A stretch of 64,000 nt of DNA, taken from positions 310,001 to 374,000 of the forward strand of contig NZ_CP101509.1 in the NCBI RefSeq assembly GCF_024380015.1, read 5' to 3'. The notes beneath the pieces are model-generated. The model was not told the DNA's origin. It searched no databases and saw only the letters and a list, made by a program, of their open reading frames with translations. This document shows, in pieces, positions 35,929 to 44,425 of the stretch (the first letter of the stretch is position 1; the number at the start of each line of letters is the position of its first letter). The translations under genes were made by a program, and so were the position numbers. The stretch comes from Photobacterium atrarenae (GTDB lineage Bacteria; Pseudomonadota; Gammaproteobacteria; Enterobacterales; Vibrionaceae).

Positions 35929-37080
35929 ATGAACAAATTTACTTATCACAACCCGACACGCATTCATTTCGGAGAAGGCCAAATCGCGGCAATTGCCAAC
36001 GATATTCCTCAAGATAAGAAAGTCCTGGTGCTTTACGGCGGCGGTTCAATTAAAACCAATGGCGTCTACGATCAAGTCGTGGCGGCCCTTGCTGATCACC
36101 AGTGGGGAGAGTTTGGCGGCATTGAAGCCAACCCACAGTACGATACCCTGATGCAGGCCGTTACCAAAATTCAGTCCGAAGGTTTTGACTTCCTGCTGGC
36201 TGTCGGCGGTGGGTCAGTCATTGACGGCACCAAATTCGTCGCCGCGGCAGCAAGCTACGCCGGTGACGATCCTTGGCACATTCTGGCCAACAATAAACCA
36301 GTCACTGCCGCCCTGCCACTGGCTTGTGTGCTGACCCTGCCGGCAACCGGTTCAGAAAATAACATGGGTGCCGTGGTCTCCCGTGGCAAAGACAAACTGG
36401 CCTTTATGTCCCCGCTGGTTCAGCCGCGCTTTGCCGTGCTGGATCCACAAACGACACTCAGCCTGTCACCGCGCCAGGTCGCCAATGGTGTAGTCGATGC
36501 TTATGTTCACGTCATGGAACAGTACCTGACTTACCCGGCTGACGCTAAAGTCCAGGACCGATTCGCCGAAGGCTTGCTGCTGACGCTGATTGAGGAAGGC
36601 CCGAAAGCCCTGGCAACGCCTGACGATATGGCGGTACGCGCTAACGTGATGTGGGCAGCCACTCAGGCACTCAATGGCCTGATTGGCGTCGGTGTACCGC
36701 AAGACTGGACCACCCACATGATCGGCCACGAGCTAACCGGCAACTACGGCATCGACCATGCCCGTACCCTGAGCATCGTGCTACCGGCAGTGATGCAGGA
36801 GCAACGCAGCTGCAAAGAAGCAAAGCTGCTGCAATACGGCGAGCGTATCTTCGGCATCACCGAAGGCTCCACGGATGAGCGCATTGATGCCGCCATTGCT
36901 CAAACCATTGCGTTCTTCAAGCAAATGACGGTGCCGACCCGCCTGAGTGATGTTGAACTGGGCAGCGATGCGGTGGATGTCATTATGGCCAGCCTGGAAA
37001 GCCACGGCATGACCGCACTGGGCGAGCACGGTAAGATCGGTCTGGCAGAGAGCCGCGCGATCCTCAATACCGCGCTGTAA
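35929..37080 (+). CDS. yqhD: Iron/zinc-dependent alcohol dehydrogenase (YqhD-like)
   Basis: A 383-residue group III alcohol dehydrogenase that reduces aldehydes with NADPH. The dinucleotide loop is LLAVGGGSVIDGTKF. The metal ligands are Asp and His in VVDAYVHVMEQYL and two His in THMIGHELTGNYGIDHARTL. The start is set at the second of two adjacent ATGs since GGAG is then spaced 6 bases; the first (35926) is also possible. It probably detoxifies reactive aldehydes, controlled by the divergent AraC regulator. Confidence 0.92.
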   Translation: MNKFTYHNPTRIHFGEGQIAAIANDIPQDKKVLVLYGGGSIKTNGVYDQVVAALADHQWGEFGGIEANPQYDTLMQAVTKIQSEGFDFLLAVGGGSVIDGTKFVAAAASYAGDDPWHILANNKPVTAALPLACVLTLPATGSENNMGAVVSRGKDKLAFMSPLVQPRFAVLDPQTTLSLSPRQVANGVVDAYVHVMEQYLTYPADAKVQDRFAEGLLLTLIEEGPKALATPDDMAVRANVMWAATQALNGLIGVGVPQDWTTHMIGHELTGNYGIDHARTLSIVLPAVMQEQRSCKEAKLLQYGERIFGITEGSTDERIDAAIAQTIAFFKQMTVPTRLSDVELGSDAVDVIMASLESHGMTALGEHGKIGLAESRAILNTAL

Positions 37081-37105
37081 TCTCATGCCAATATAACGAC
37101 ATCAG

Positions 37106-37132
37106 GCAGCCTACGGGCTGCTTGATTTGTTT
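37106..37132 (+). terminator. Probable terminator after the YqhD-like gene
   Basis: GCAGCC-TACG-GGCTGC followed by TTGATTTGTTT; short stem and an interrupted T-run, between two convergent genes. Confidence 0.6.
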
Positions 37133-37155
37133 CAGGCCCCGGCAGTATCGCTGCA

Positions 37156-37608
37156 TCACCCCATCGGCAGCGGCGTGCCCTGCTTCACCGGCCGGATGGC
37201 AAGGTTAGTGTTGATATCCTGAACCATGCTGAGGGTCTGCAGCTTGCGCATGAAGGCTTCGTAATGGGCCAAATCTTTGCTGACCACTTCCATCAGGTAA
37301 TCGTAAGCGCCGGAAATCACATGACAGCTGATCACTTCATCCATCATTTCCACTGCGGATTCAAATTCACTGATCACCTGATCCCGGTGCTGACTGAGGC
37401 GGACATTGACGAAAAAGGTCATCATCAGGCCCATTTTCTGGCGATTCAATTTGACCTGATACCCTGAAATGACCCCGTCTGCTTCCAACTTTCGGATCCG
37501 CCGGGCGCACGGGGATACGGACAAACCGACCATATCCGCAATCTCAGCCGTTGTTTTGCGGACATCACTTTGCAGTGCCGCGAGAATCTGTTTATCTTTG
37601 CTATCCAT
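37156..37608 (-). CDS. Lrp/AsnC-family transcriptional regulator
   Basis: A 150-residue feast/famine regulator. The N-terminal helix-turn-helix is DSKDKQILAALQSDVRKTTA then VGLSVSPCARRIRKLEADGV. The C-terminal RAM ligand domain follows (MTFFVNVRLSQHRDQVISEFE, VISGAYDYLMEVVSKDLAHY). Effector amino acids usually bind the RAM domain. It is divergent from the EamA transporter with 203 bases between, suggesting that it controls that exporter. Confidence 0.9.
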   Translation of the reverse strand: MDSKDKQILAALQSDVRKTTAEIADMVGLSVSPCARRIRKLEADGVISGYQVKLNRQKMGLMMTFFVNVRLSQHRDQVISEFESAVEMMDEVISCHVISGAYDYLMEVVSKDLAHYEAFMRKLQTLSMVQDINTNLAIRPVKQGTPLPMG

Positions 37609-37715
37609 CCATTCGCTTCCTTGCTCTCCCTGCTCCCGGCTCTACCGGGCACAATGACCAACAATCAAAATTTTAGCAATAATTACCAACAATTCAGAAC
37701 ATATTAGTCATAACG

Positions 37716-37749
37716 GGCAAAATTGACAGTATTCAACATTGATTTTGCC
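37716..37749. promoter_or_regulatory. Inverted repeat in the Lrp-EamA intergenic region
   Basis: GGCAAAAT at 37716-37723 and ATTTTGCC at 37742-37749, 8-bp arms 18 bases apart. A direct repeat ACCAACAAT also occurs at 37657-37665 and 37685-37693. Lrp-type proteins bind such multiple, spaced sites; the link is inferred. Confidence 0.4.
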
Positions 37750-37811
37750 AACTATCACCCGGCGTACTTGACCATAATAAATGCCATAACCAATAACAGG
37801 CATAAGACACT

Positions 37812-38741
37812 ATGGCGCAATTACAATCCAAACAGACGCTGGCGGGATTAGTGGCGATGCTGGCCACCTTGCTGATCTGGTCCAGCTTCTTTCTCTCCCT
37901 CAGGGCGTCGGGCAATTCGATGCTGACCGTCGGTGATATGGCGCTCCTGCGTTTTCTGCCGGCAGCGCTGTTCTTCGGCGCAATCAGTTGGCCCAAAGCC
38001 AAACAGATTGCGGCAACCCCAAAACGATACCTGCTGGCCATCGCCTGTGGTGCCGGGCTGCCCTTTATGCTGCTGGCAGCAAGCGGGTTGCGTCTGGCCC
38101 CGGTGGCCGACGGCGCATCCCTGATCCCGGGGATCCTACCCCTGTTTGTCTCCTCCATTGCCGTTTTCTGCTATCGTGAGAAAATCTCGGATGCCCGTAA
38201 GATCGGGATAGGATTGATTGTGGTGGGCATTGGCCTCTTTGTCGCCAATTCACTGCTGCGCGGCCAGTTACAAATTGCTCAGGGTCATGCCCTGCTCCTG
38301 GCAGCCAGTTTCAGTTGGGCCTGGTTCACGATTGCGATGCGGGTCAGCGGCCTGAACCCGGCATGCAGTGGGGCGGTGCTGGCCGGATCCGCTTGCTTAC
38401 TCCTTGCCGTTTGCGGCCTGACCGGCTGGCTGGAGTTTAATCTGCTGTCAGCACCAGCGGCTGAAGTGTTCACCCACTTTCTGATCCAGGGCATCGTGGT
38501 CGGTATCTTGTCCAATTATTGCTACGGCTTTGCCATCTCCCGACTCGGTGCAGAAATGAGCGCGGCACTCGGCTCATTCACTCCGGTGCTGGCCGCGCTG
38601 TTGGCTGTGCCCCTGTTCGGCGAGACCATCTCTACCAGCGCAGCACTGGCCATGGGTTGTATCGTCTGTGGCGCCCTGGCCGCCAGTGAGCTGATCCAAA
38701 GAAAACAGGCGCCAATGACAACGACGGCGTTGCCCAGGTGA
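37812..38741 (+). CDS. EamA (DMT) family transporter
   Basis: A 309-residue inner-membrane protein with ten predicted helices in two EamA repeats, the first near AGLVAMLATLLIWSSFFLSL and the second near HALLLAASFSWAWFTIAMRV. The end of the second repeat is ALLAVPLFGETISTSAALAMG. Members export amino acids or metabolites such as cysteine or threonine. Its divergent Lrp-type regulator suggests an amino acid substrate. The ATG at 37812 has only a weak ribosome site (AAGACACT). Confidence 0.87.
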   Translation: MAQLQSKQTLAGLVAMLATLLIWSSFFLSLRASGNSMLTVGDMALLRFLPAALFFGAISWPKAKQIAATPKRYLLAIACGAGLPFMLLAASGLRLAPVADGASLIPGILPLFVSSIAVFCYREKISDARKIGIGLIVVGIGLFVANSLLRGQLQIAQGHALLLAASFSWAWFTIAMRVSGLNPACSGAVLAGSACLLLAVCGLTGWLEFNLLSAPAAEVFTHFLIQGIVVGILSNYCYGFAISRLGAEMSAALGSFTPVLAALLAVPLFGETISTSAALAMGCIVCGALAASELIQRKQAPMTTTALPR

Positions 38742-38788
38742 TCGAGTCGTTCGTGCTCAATTCATAACGCCGCTCAGACGTAAAAAGA

Positions 38789-38844
38789 AAGGTTGCAGGC
38801 AAAAGAAAGCCACTGTTTTTCTTAGACAAACGGCCTGCAACCTT
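38789..38844. terminator. Large stem-loop between convergent genes
   Basis: Perfect 12-bp arms AAGGTTGCAGGC (38789-38800) and GCCTGCAACCTT (38833-38844), with a secondary pairing AAGAAA/TTTCTT inside. It overlaps the stop codon of the minus-strand gene at 38843 and lies 47 bases after the EamA gene. It probably terminates or stabilises transcripts on both strands. Confidence 0.55.
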
Positions 38845-39784
38845 AATAAGAAAGACTGATATTCAACGAAAGCATCTCGCCATCAAACTGCTGTTGGGCG
38901 TTGAGCGTCGTCAACCACTTGAGCTCCCCGTTCAGGGTACTGCCGGACTGAAGCCGCCGATAGCTCAGTACCGGTCCAACCCCCAATGACCGGCTCTTAA
39001 ACGATCCGGCCATCGCGCCATTCCCCCCGTCAGCCGTTAGCTGCCGGGTCCAGTAACCACTCAGGCCGACCCCGGTAAAGCCGCCCAATAAAATCACGTA
39101 CTGACTGAGCGTCGATTCGACTGACGCCTGGATCCCCGACAAGTAGTCCGTTTGCCGGTTCTTACTGTGAATGTCGAGCCCGGCATGAACGGAGAATGAC
39201 TGCCCCAGAACCGGCTCCAGATAAGACAGCGATACCGCCGGCCGCAGTGTCCAGTAGTTATACCCGGTGTTTGCCAGTCGTCCCGGCTCATAATTGCCGG
39301 TCGGGACAAACAGGCTCAGCCGGACCTGCTGATGCCAATGCTCCGAGGTGCTTCGCGAAGCCATCAGGGGAGTCAATTCCAGATCCCCCAGCCCGCTGAC
39401 CTTGGCGTGCCGCCCCGACTCAAGCTCCGACGCAGTCTCTGCCGTCATCTCAGACGTTACGTAAGGTAGCTTCAGCGCTGCGGCATAATCCCAGTCCCCC
39501 GGCAGCTCCCAGCGGGAATTCCAGACCAGGCCGAGCGCCAGCTCCTGGTAATCAGTGTCCAACTGCGAGACCCGTTCTCCGGCAACCGGCACGTTCGCTT
39601 CTGCCAGCGTCCCCTCATAGCGCTGGTGCCACAGTTGCACGGCGAACCGGGTTTCGAACGGTAACCACAGCGCCCTGCTTGACAGCGAGCCCGGATGGTA
39701 ACGCCCGCCCGCTTCAGCGGCGTCTGCCGTCTTACCCAGGCTCATCACAATCAATGTCAGGACGATGAAGACATGCCGCCTCAT
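38843..39784 (-). CDS. Outer-membrane beta-barrel protein, MetA-pathway (phenol degradation) family-like
   Basis: A 313-residue exported protein with signal peptide MRRHVFIVLTLIVMSLG...ADA. The mature part alternates beta strands typical of an outer-membrane barrel (FAVQLWHQRYEG, LALGLVWNSRWEL, LSLFVPTGNYEPGRLANTGYN) and ends with an aromatic residue (LSLNISLSY). The sequence pattern VPTGNYEPGRLANTGYNYWT is characteristic of the Phenol_MetA_deg family of putative outer-membrane transporters. The start at 39784 has GAGGTGTTT upstream, which is better than the ATG eight codons earlier. Role uncertain; no aromatic pathway is beside it. Confidence 0.75.
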   Translation of the reverse strand: MRRHVFIVLTLIVMSLGKTADAAEAGGRYHPGSLSSRALWLPFETRFAVQLWHQRYEGTLAEANVPVAGERVSQLDTDYQELALGLVWNSRWELPGDWDYAAALKLPYVTSEMTAETASELESGRHAKVSGLGDLELTPLMASRSTSEHWHQQVRLSLFVPTGNYEPGRLANTGYNYWTLRPAVSLSYLEPVLGQSFSVHAGLDIHSKNRQTDYLSGIQASVESTLSQYVILLGGFTGVGLSGYWTRQLTADGGNGAMAGSFKSRSLGVGPVLSYRRLQSGSTLNGELKWLTTLNAQQQFDGEMLSLNISLSY

Positions 39785-39984
39785 AAACACCTCTGCGGCA
39801 CCACACACAGCGCCATCACTTTCTCAGTGAGCGTTTCAATCGGATTGAAGCTATGGGGAGAGCTTAGCTAATCGCCGCCCGGATACGACGATCAGCACAG
39901 AGAAAAAGCAGGGAATATTAAGGGTGAGAAAAAAGTATTAGATAGAGAACATTAGCGGCATGTTCAGCGGTGTTCGCCACCTGC

Positions 39985-40956
39985 TTACTTTGGCTCTGGC
40001 TCCGGCTCGTCAAAATAAACCTGCTCAACATTCAGGCTGACCGCCTCTCGCAACATCGCCAGAAAGCGCTTTTCCACATCCGTTAGCGGCGTGGTTTCCG
40101 GCGTGACCAGATACACCGCGGCTGTCGGTAGCCGCTCATAAGGCGGCAACTGTCTGAGCTGCCCCAGCTCGACAAAAGGCTTCGCACCCTCCACGGTCAG
40201 CGAGCCGAACCCCACGCCGGCCAGGATCAACCGGCGGATTTCCTCTTCATTGGACGAAACCGCCACCAGCTTGCCCCAGAACGGCAGTTGGGTTCGCAGT
40301 TGGGCAATCGCACTGAGCCCCTCCCCCGGCTGATCACTTTCAAACGAGACATAGGACAGGCCGCTGAGATCTTCCGGCTCAATTGATATTTTGTCGAACA
40401 GGGGATGACTTTGGCCACAGTAGAATCCCATTCGCTCATAGCCCAGCAGATCAAACCGCAGCCCGGTTTGCGACACTTTTTTGTTACTCAGGCCGATATG
40501 AAGTTCCCCAGCCCCGACCGCGCGAACAATTTCAGTGCTGGGTTGGGTATTGATGGTGATCAGCACATTCGGATACAGCTGATGGAATTTCGCCAGAGTC
40601 TGATCAAACGCCGGGCAATGAATATGGCTGGCAATCTGGATATCAATCTCGCCCTGGATTTCGCTCTCATTCTGCGAGAATTGCTCGGCCATATCGGTCA
40701 GCACCCGGCGGGTCGATGCCGCAAACTCATACACCCGAAGCCCCTGATAGGTCAGGGTAAACACCCCTTTGCGCCGGGTGATCAAACTCACGCCCAGATG
40801 GGCTTCCAGTCGCTTGAGGGCATTGCTGACGCTCGGCTGGCTCAGCGACAGCTTTCGCGCCGCACCGGTAATGCTCTGCTCATCAACAATGGTCAGAAAG
40901 GTATACAACAGGTTCCAGTCTAAATTGCGCAGCAGGCGTTCGTGGGAAGAAAGCAT
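39985..40956 (-). CDS. dgcR: LysR-family regulator, probable DgcR
   Basis: A 323-residue LysR regulator: helix-turn-helix in SITGAARKLSLSQPSVSNALKR, then an inducer-binding domain (residues about 100-300, with IQGEIDIQIASHIHCPAFDQT and SSNEEEIRRLILAGVGFGSL). It is divergent from the ABC-dgcN-dgcA operon. In marine bacteria a LysR protein named DgcR controls dgcN and dgcA; the same role is inferred from position. The C-terminus ends with acidic repeats FDEPEPEPK, which is unusual but not disruptive. Confidence 0.85.
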   Translation of the reverse strand: MLSSHERLLRNLDWNLLYTFLTIVDEQSITGAARKLSLSQPSVSNALKRLEAHLGVSLITRRKGVFTLTYQGLRVYEFAASTRRVLTDMAEQFSQNESEIQGEIDIQIASHIHCPAFDQTLAKFHQLYPNVLITINTQPSTEIVRAVGAGELHIGLSNKKVSQTGLRFDLLGYERMGFYCGQSHPLFDKISIEPEDLSGLSYVSFESDQPGEGLSAIAQLRTQLPFWGKLVAVSSNEEEIRRLILAGVGFGSLTVEGAKPFVELGQLRQLPPYERLPTAAVYLVTPETTPLTDVEKRFLAMLREAVSLNVEQVYFDEPEPEPK

Positions 40957-40989
40957 TCAGTCCGTTTTCCTTGATTTATGCGGTTTTCA

Positions 40990-41006
40990 CATAGCGTGAG
41001 ACTATG
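40990..41006. promoter_or_regulatory. Candidate LysR operator (T-N11-A palindrome)
   Basis: CATAG-CGTGAGA-CTATG, a perfect 5-bp inverted repeat that contains the T-N11-A pattern. It lies in the intergenic region between the LysR gene and the transporter operon, about 34 bases before the LysR start, where autoregulation would occur. Confidence 0.5.
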
Positions 41007-41180
41007 GATAGCATAACGATTCTCCATTTGTAAAACATTAACATTTTAACAACACTCAGCTTTATGTCCGGTCGCTGCGATAAGGTAGAAGAGGATCATG
41101 CAGCCCGGTCCGGCAAGGGCCGAGGAAAGACCGGTACATGCAAACACAACCACAGGAAGTACCACACAAAGGGAATAATA

Positions 41181-41966
41181 ATGAAAAAAACAGCTTGTTC
41201 ACTGGCATTGTCCGTCCTGCTTGCATCCGTTCCGCTGACTCAGGCACAGGCGAAAGAAACCACCCTGCGGATTGGCACCGAAGGCGCCTACCCCCCGTTC
41301 AACTATTACACTGCAGATGGCCAACTTGCTGGTTTTGATATCGACATCGGCAATGCCCTGTGCGAGAAAATGAACGCCAAGTGCACCTTTGTCGCCCAGG
41401 ACTGGGAAGGCATTATCCCGGCGCTGCTGGCCGGAAAATACGATACTGTGATTGCCTCGATGTTCATCACCGAGAAACGCAAGCAACGCGTAGACTTTAC
41501 CGACCCGTATCAGAAATCAGCCATGACTTTCGTGGTACCGAAAGACTCGGACATCAACGACTTCTCACCACAAGCACTGGCGGGTAAGACCATTGGTGCC
41601 CAGGGCTCCAGTACTCAGGGCGATTACCTCACCGCCCTGTACCCGGATTCAGACGTTCGCCTGTACCCGACTCAGGACGCTGTCAACCTTGATCTGGTCT
41701 CCGGTCGCCTCGATGCCCAGGTCGGCGATATCGTCCCGATGATGAGCTGGGTCAAAGACACTCAGGACGGTCAGTGCTGCAAACTCGCCGGGAACCTGAT
41801 CACCGATCCGACTTACGTCGGGGAAGGCGTGGGGATTGCCCTGCGCCAGGAAGATGATGCCCTGCGCCACAAACTCAACAAGGCCCTGGCCGACATCGTC
41901 GCCGACGGCACCTATCAAGCCATTAATGACAAGTACTTCTCTGTCAACATCCTGACCCTGGAATAA
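41181..41966 (+). CDS. Amino acid ABC transporter substrate-binding protein
   Basis: A 261-residue periplasmic protein with signal peptide MKKTACSLALSVLLASV...AQA-KE. It has the HisJ/ArgT-type fold: TLRIGTEGAYPPFNYYTADG at the N-terminus, GFDIDIGNALCEKMNAKC and VIASMFITEKRKQRVDFTD. A Cys pair in DGQCCKLAG is near the cleft. It feeds the permease/ATPase genes directly downstream. The start at 41181 has AAGGGAATAATA upstream; the longer ATG at 41064 would give a non-signal N-terminus. The substrate is probably a D- or polar amino acid used by dgcN and dgcA. Confidence 0.9.
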   Translation: MKKTACSLALSVLLASVPLTQAQAKETTLRIGTEGAYPPFNYYTADGQLAGFDIDIGNALCEKMNAKCTFVAQDWEGIIPALLAGKYDTVIASMFITEKRKQRVDFTDPYQKSAMTFVVPKDSDINDFSPQALAGKTIGAQGSSTQGDYLTALYPDSDVRLYPTQDAVNLDLVSGRLDAQVGDIVPMMSWVKDTQDGQCCKLAGNLITDPTYVGEGVGIALRQEDDALRHKLNKALADIVADGTYQAINDKYFSVNILTLE

Positions 41967-42008
41967 CCGGGCCGATGTCACCTGCATGTCAGCCTCAGAG
42001 GAAACTTT

Positions 42009-42722
42009 ATGCAATGGTTTGATTACCTTAGCTTCGGCCAGCACGGCTGGGGCGATGAACTGCTCAGCGGCCTGGGAATCACCCTGGGCCTGGCCCTGGT
42101 GACCCTGCCGATTGGCCTGGTGCTCGGCTTTACCGTCGCTGCGGCATCGGTCTCCGGCAAGCCGATTGCCCGGATGATAGCCACCTTTTTCACCACCACG
42201 ATCCGCGGGATCCCTGAGCTGCTGACCCTGTTCATGATCTACCACGGCGCCGGAATGCTGATCAACAGCGCCCTGAAATGGCTCAACCCGGAAGCGGCGT
42301 TTTTTGAACTCAGCCCGTTTGTCGCCGGCACCATCGCGCTGAGCCTGGTGTTCGCCGGTTATGCCGGTGAGGTGTTGCGCGGCGCCTGGAACGCGCTGGA
42401 TCATGGTCAGAAAGAGGCCGGTCTGGCGATTGGCCTGAGCCGCAACCAGATCTTCTTTCGCATCGAGCTGCCGCAACTGATCCGCCTGGCCCTGCCGGGA
42501 CTCGGCAACCTCTGGATCAACCTGGTCAAAGACACCGCCCTGGTTTCCGTCATCGCGCTCAACGATCTGATGCGGATGGCCAATGTCGCCGTCGGCGCAA
42601 CCCGCAAGCCGTTTGTCTTTTTCCTCGCCGTCTGCCTGATCTACTGGCTCATCTGCCTGTTCTTCGAGTGGTGCCTAGGCCGGATTGAACAACGCGCCAA
42701 CCGCGGCATTCGCGCCTCATAA
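42009..42722 (+). CDS. Amino acid ABC transporter permease (HisQ-like)
   Basis: A 237-residue inner-membrane permease of the His/Glu/Gln/Arg/opine family with five or six membrane spans (LLSGLGITLGLALVTLPIGLVL, LSLVFAGYAGEVLRGA). The EAA loop QKEAGLAIGLSRNQIFFRIELPQ contacts the ATPase. It follows the binding protein by 42 bases with the ribosome site GAGGAAACTTT, and the second permease starts 12 bases after it. Confidence 0.92.
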   Translation: MQWFDYLSFGQHGWGDELLSGLGITLGLALVTLPIGLVLGFTVAAASVSGKPIARMIATFFTTTIRGIPELLTLFMIYHGAGMLINSALKWLNPEAAFFELSPFVAGTIALSLVFAGYAGEVLRGAWNALDHGQKEAGLAIGLSRNQIFFRIELPQLIRLALPGLGNLWINLVKDTALVSVIALNDLMRMANVAVGATRKPFVFFLAVCLIYWLICLFFEWCLGRIEQRANRGIRAS

Positions 42723-42734
42723 AAGGAAGCCTCT

Positions 42735-43532
42735 ATGTTCGATATTCTCATCAACTACGGGCCAAAATTGCTCGACGGCGCGGTCATGACCCTGAAGCTG
42801 ACCTTCATCGCCGTGGCAATTGCTCTGGTGCTGTCACTGCCGCTGGCGATGCTACGCCGCAGCCCTGTCGCGATGTATCAGTATCCGGTCCGGCTGTATA
42901 TTTCATTTTTTCGCGGCACCCCGCTGCTGGCCCAGCTGTTTCTGGTCTATTACGGCTCTGGCCAGTTTCGTCCGGAACTGACCGAGCTCGGCCTGTGGTG
43001 GTTTTTCCGCGACCCCTACTACTGCGCCCTGTTCGCCTTTACCCTGAACTCGACCGCGTATCAGATCGAGATCCTACGCGGTGCCCTGCAGGCCGTGCCG
43101 CCGGGTGAAGTGGAAGCCGGGGTTGCGATCGGGATGCCGCGCCCGCTGCTGTACCGCAAGATCATTTTGCCGCACACCTACCGGATCGCGTTTCCGGCGC
43201 TGGGCAACGAGATCATCCTGATGCTCAAGGGCGGTGCCATTGCCAGCGTGATCACCCTGCTGGATCTGATGGGCCAGACCCGCCGGGTCTTCTCGCAAAC
43301 CTTCGACATCTCGATCTATGTCTGGGCTGCGCTGTGTTACCTGCTGATCACGACCGTGTTTGTGCTGATTTGGCGCCGCATCGAGCGTCGCTTAACCCGC
43401 CATCTCAACCTGGTAGTGACCCGGCCGCCACAACACAAGCGCGCGACAACCACCACCGAACCGACGCATACAGACACAACGCAAACCGACACCCTGACCG
43501 TTCAAGCCAAGGAGGCGACCCATGTCCGTTAA
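42735..43532 (+). CDS. Amino acid ABC transporter permease (HisM-like)
   Basis: A 265-residue permease. Membrane region 1-225 includes GAVMTLKLTFIAVAIALVLSL and the FRGTPLLAQLFLVYYG motif of this family; the EAA loop is EVEAGVAIGMPRPLLYRKIILP. After the last span a Thr/His-rich hydrophilic tail (HKRATTTTEPTHTDTTQTD) extends about 40 residues into the cytoplasm and overlaps the ATPase start by 11 bases. This tail is longer than usual. It pairs with the HisQ-like permease. Confidence 0.9.
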   Translation: MFDILINYGPKLLDGAVMTLKLTFIAVAIALVLSLPLAMLRRSPVAMYQYPVRLYISFFRGTPLLAQLFLVYYGSGQFRPELTELGLWWFFRDPYYCALFAFTLNSTAYQIEILRGALQAVPPGEVEAGVAIGMPRPLLYRKIILPHTYRIAFPALGNEIILMLKGGAIASVITLLDLMGQTRRVFSQTFDISIYVWAALCYLLITTVFVLIWRRIERRLTRHLNLVVTRPPQHKRATTTTEPTHTDTTQTDTLTVQAKEATHVR

Positions 43533-44304
43533 TGCACCCGCCGAGTTCGCCCTGGAAGCGGACGATCTACACAAATCCTTCGGCAATATCGAAGTGCTGA
43601 AAGGCGTTTCGCTGGCGGCGAAGAAACACGATGTCATTACCATCATCGGTGCCAGTGGCTCCGGCAAAAGCACCTTTCTGCGTTGCCTCAACTTACTGGA
43701 AACCCCGACCAGCGGCCGCTTGCGGGTTCACGGGGAAGCGCTGGATCTATCTCTGGCTGCCGACGGCCGTCATGACAAAGCCCTGCAGCAGCAAATCGAG
43801 CGCACCCGTGCCCACCTCGGGATGGTGTTCCAGCAGTTCAATCTCTGGACCCATATGACGGTACTGGAAAATGTCATGCTAGGCCCGTGTACCGTGCTCA
43901 AGCGGGATAAAGTGCAGGTGGAAGAGAAAGCCAAAGCCCTGCTGGAGCGGGTCGGAATGCTGGAGAAATGCCATATGTATCCGGACCAGCTCTCCGGCGG
44001 CCAGAAACAGCGGGTGGCCATTGCCCGGGCGCTGGCGATGGATCCGGACGTGATCCTGCTCGATGAGCCGACCTCCGCCCTCGATCCGGAGCTGGTCAGT
44101 GAGGTGCTTCTGGTGATCCGCGAGCTGGCCCTGGAAGGCCGCACCATGATCATGGTCACCCACGAAATGCGCTTTGCCTGCGATGTCTCCTCCCACGTCA
44201 TTTTCCTCCACCAGGGGCAAATTGAAGAGCAGGGGCCGCCGGAGCAGCTGTTTCACAACCCGCAGTCTGAGCACCTGCAGCGATTTTTATCATCTCAGTA
44301 CTAA
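43522..44304 (+). CDS. Amino acid ABC transporter ATP-binding protein (HisP-like)
   Basis: A 260-residue ATPase. Walker A is GASGSGKST, the Q-loop is MVFQQFNLW, the signature is LSGGQKQR, Walker B is VILLDEPTSALDP and the switch His is MVTHEMRF. The typical HisP insert with an extended loop (ALDLSLAADGRHDKALQQ) is present. It begins within the preceding permease gene and energises the uptake complex. dgcN follows after 121 bases. Confidence 0.94.
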   Translation: MSVNAPAEFALEADDLHKSFGNIEVLKGVSLAAKKHDVITIIGASGSGKSTFLRCLNLLETPTSGRLRVHGEALDLSLAADGRHDKALQQQIERTRAHLGMVFQQFNLWTHMTVLENVMLGPCTVLKRDKVQVEEKAKALLERVGMLEKCHMYPDQLSGGQKQRVAIARALAMDPDVILLDEPTSALDPELVSEVLLVIRELALEGRTMIMVTHEMRFACDVSSHVIFLHQGQIEEQGPPEQLFHNPQSEHLQRFLSSQY

Positions 44305-44425
44305 TACACTGATTTTATTTAGCAAAACCATCGATTTACCAACAAATTTTTTCCCTAGACAACTGGGCCCTTTGCATCGATTGAAATTCGAAGGGCCGAT
44401 AGATACCGACAAAGAGGACAACGCC

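Noticed and set aside
41649..42476. 275-codon minus-strand frame over the ABC transporter genes
   Set aside because: It overlaps two clearly real genes and has a Gln/Arg/Asp-rich composition typical of antisense frames.
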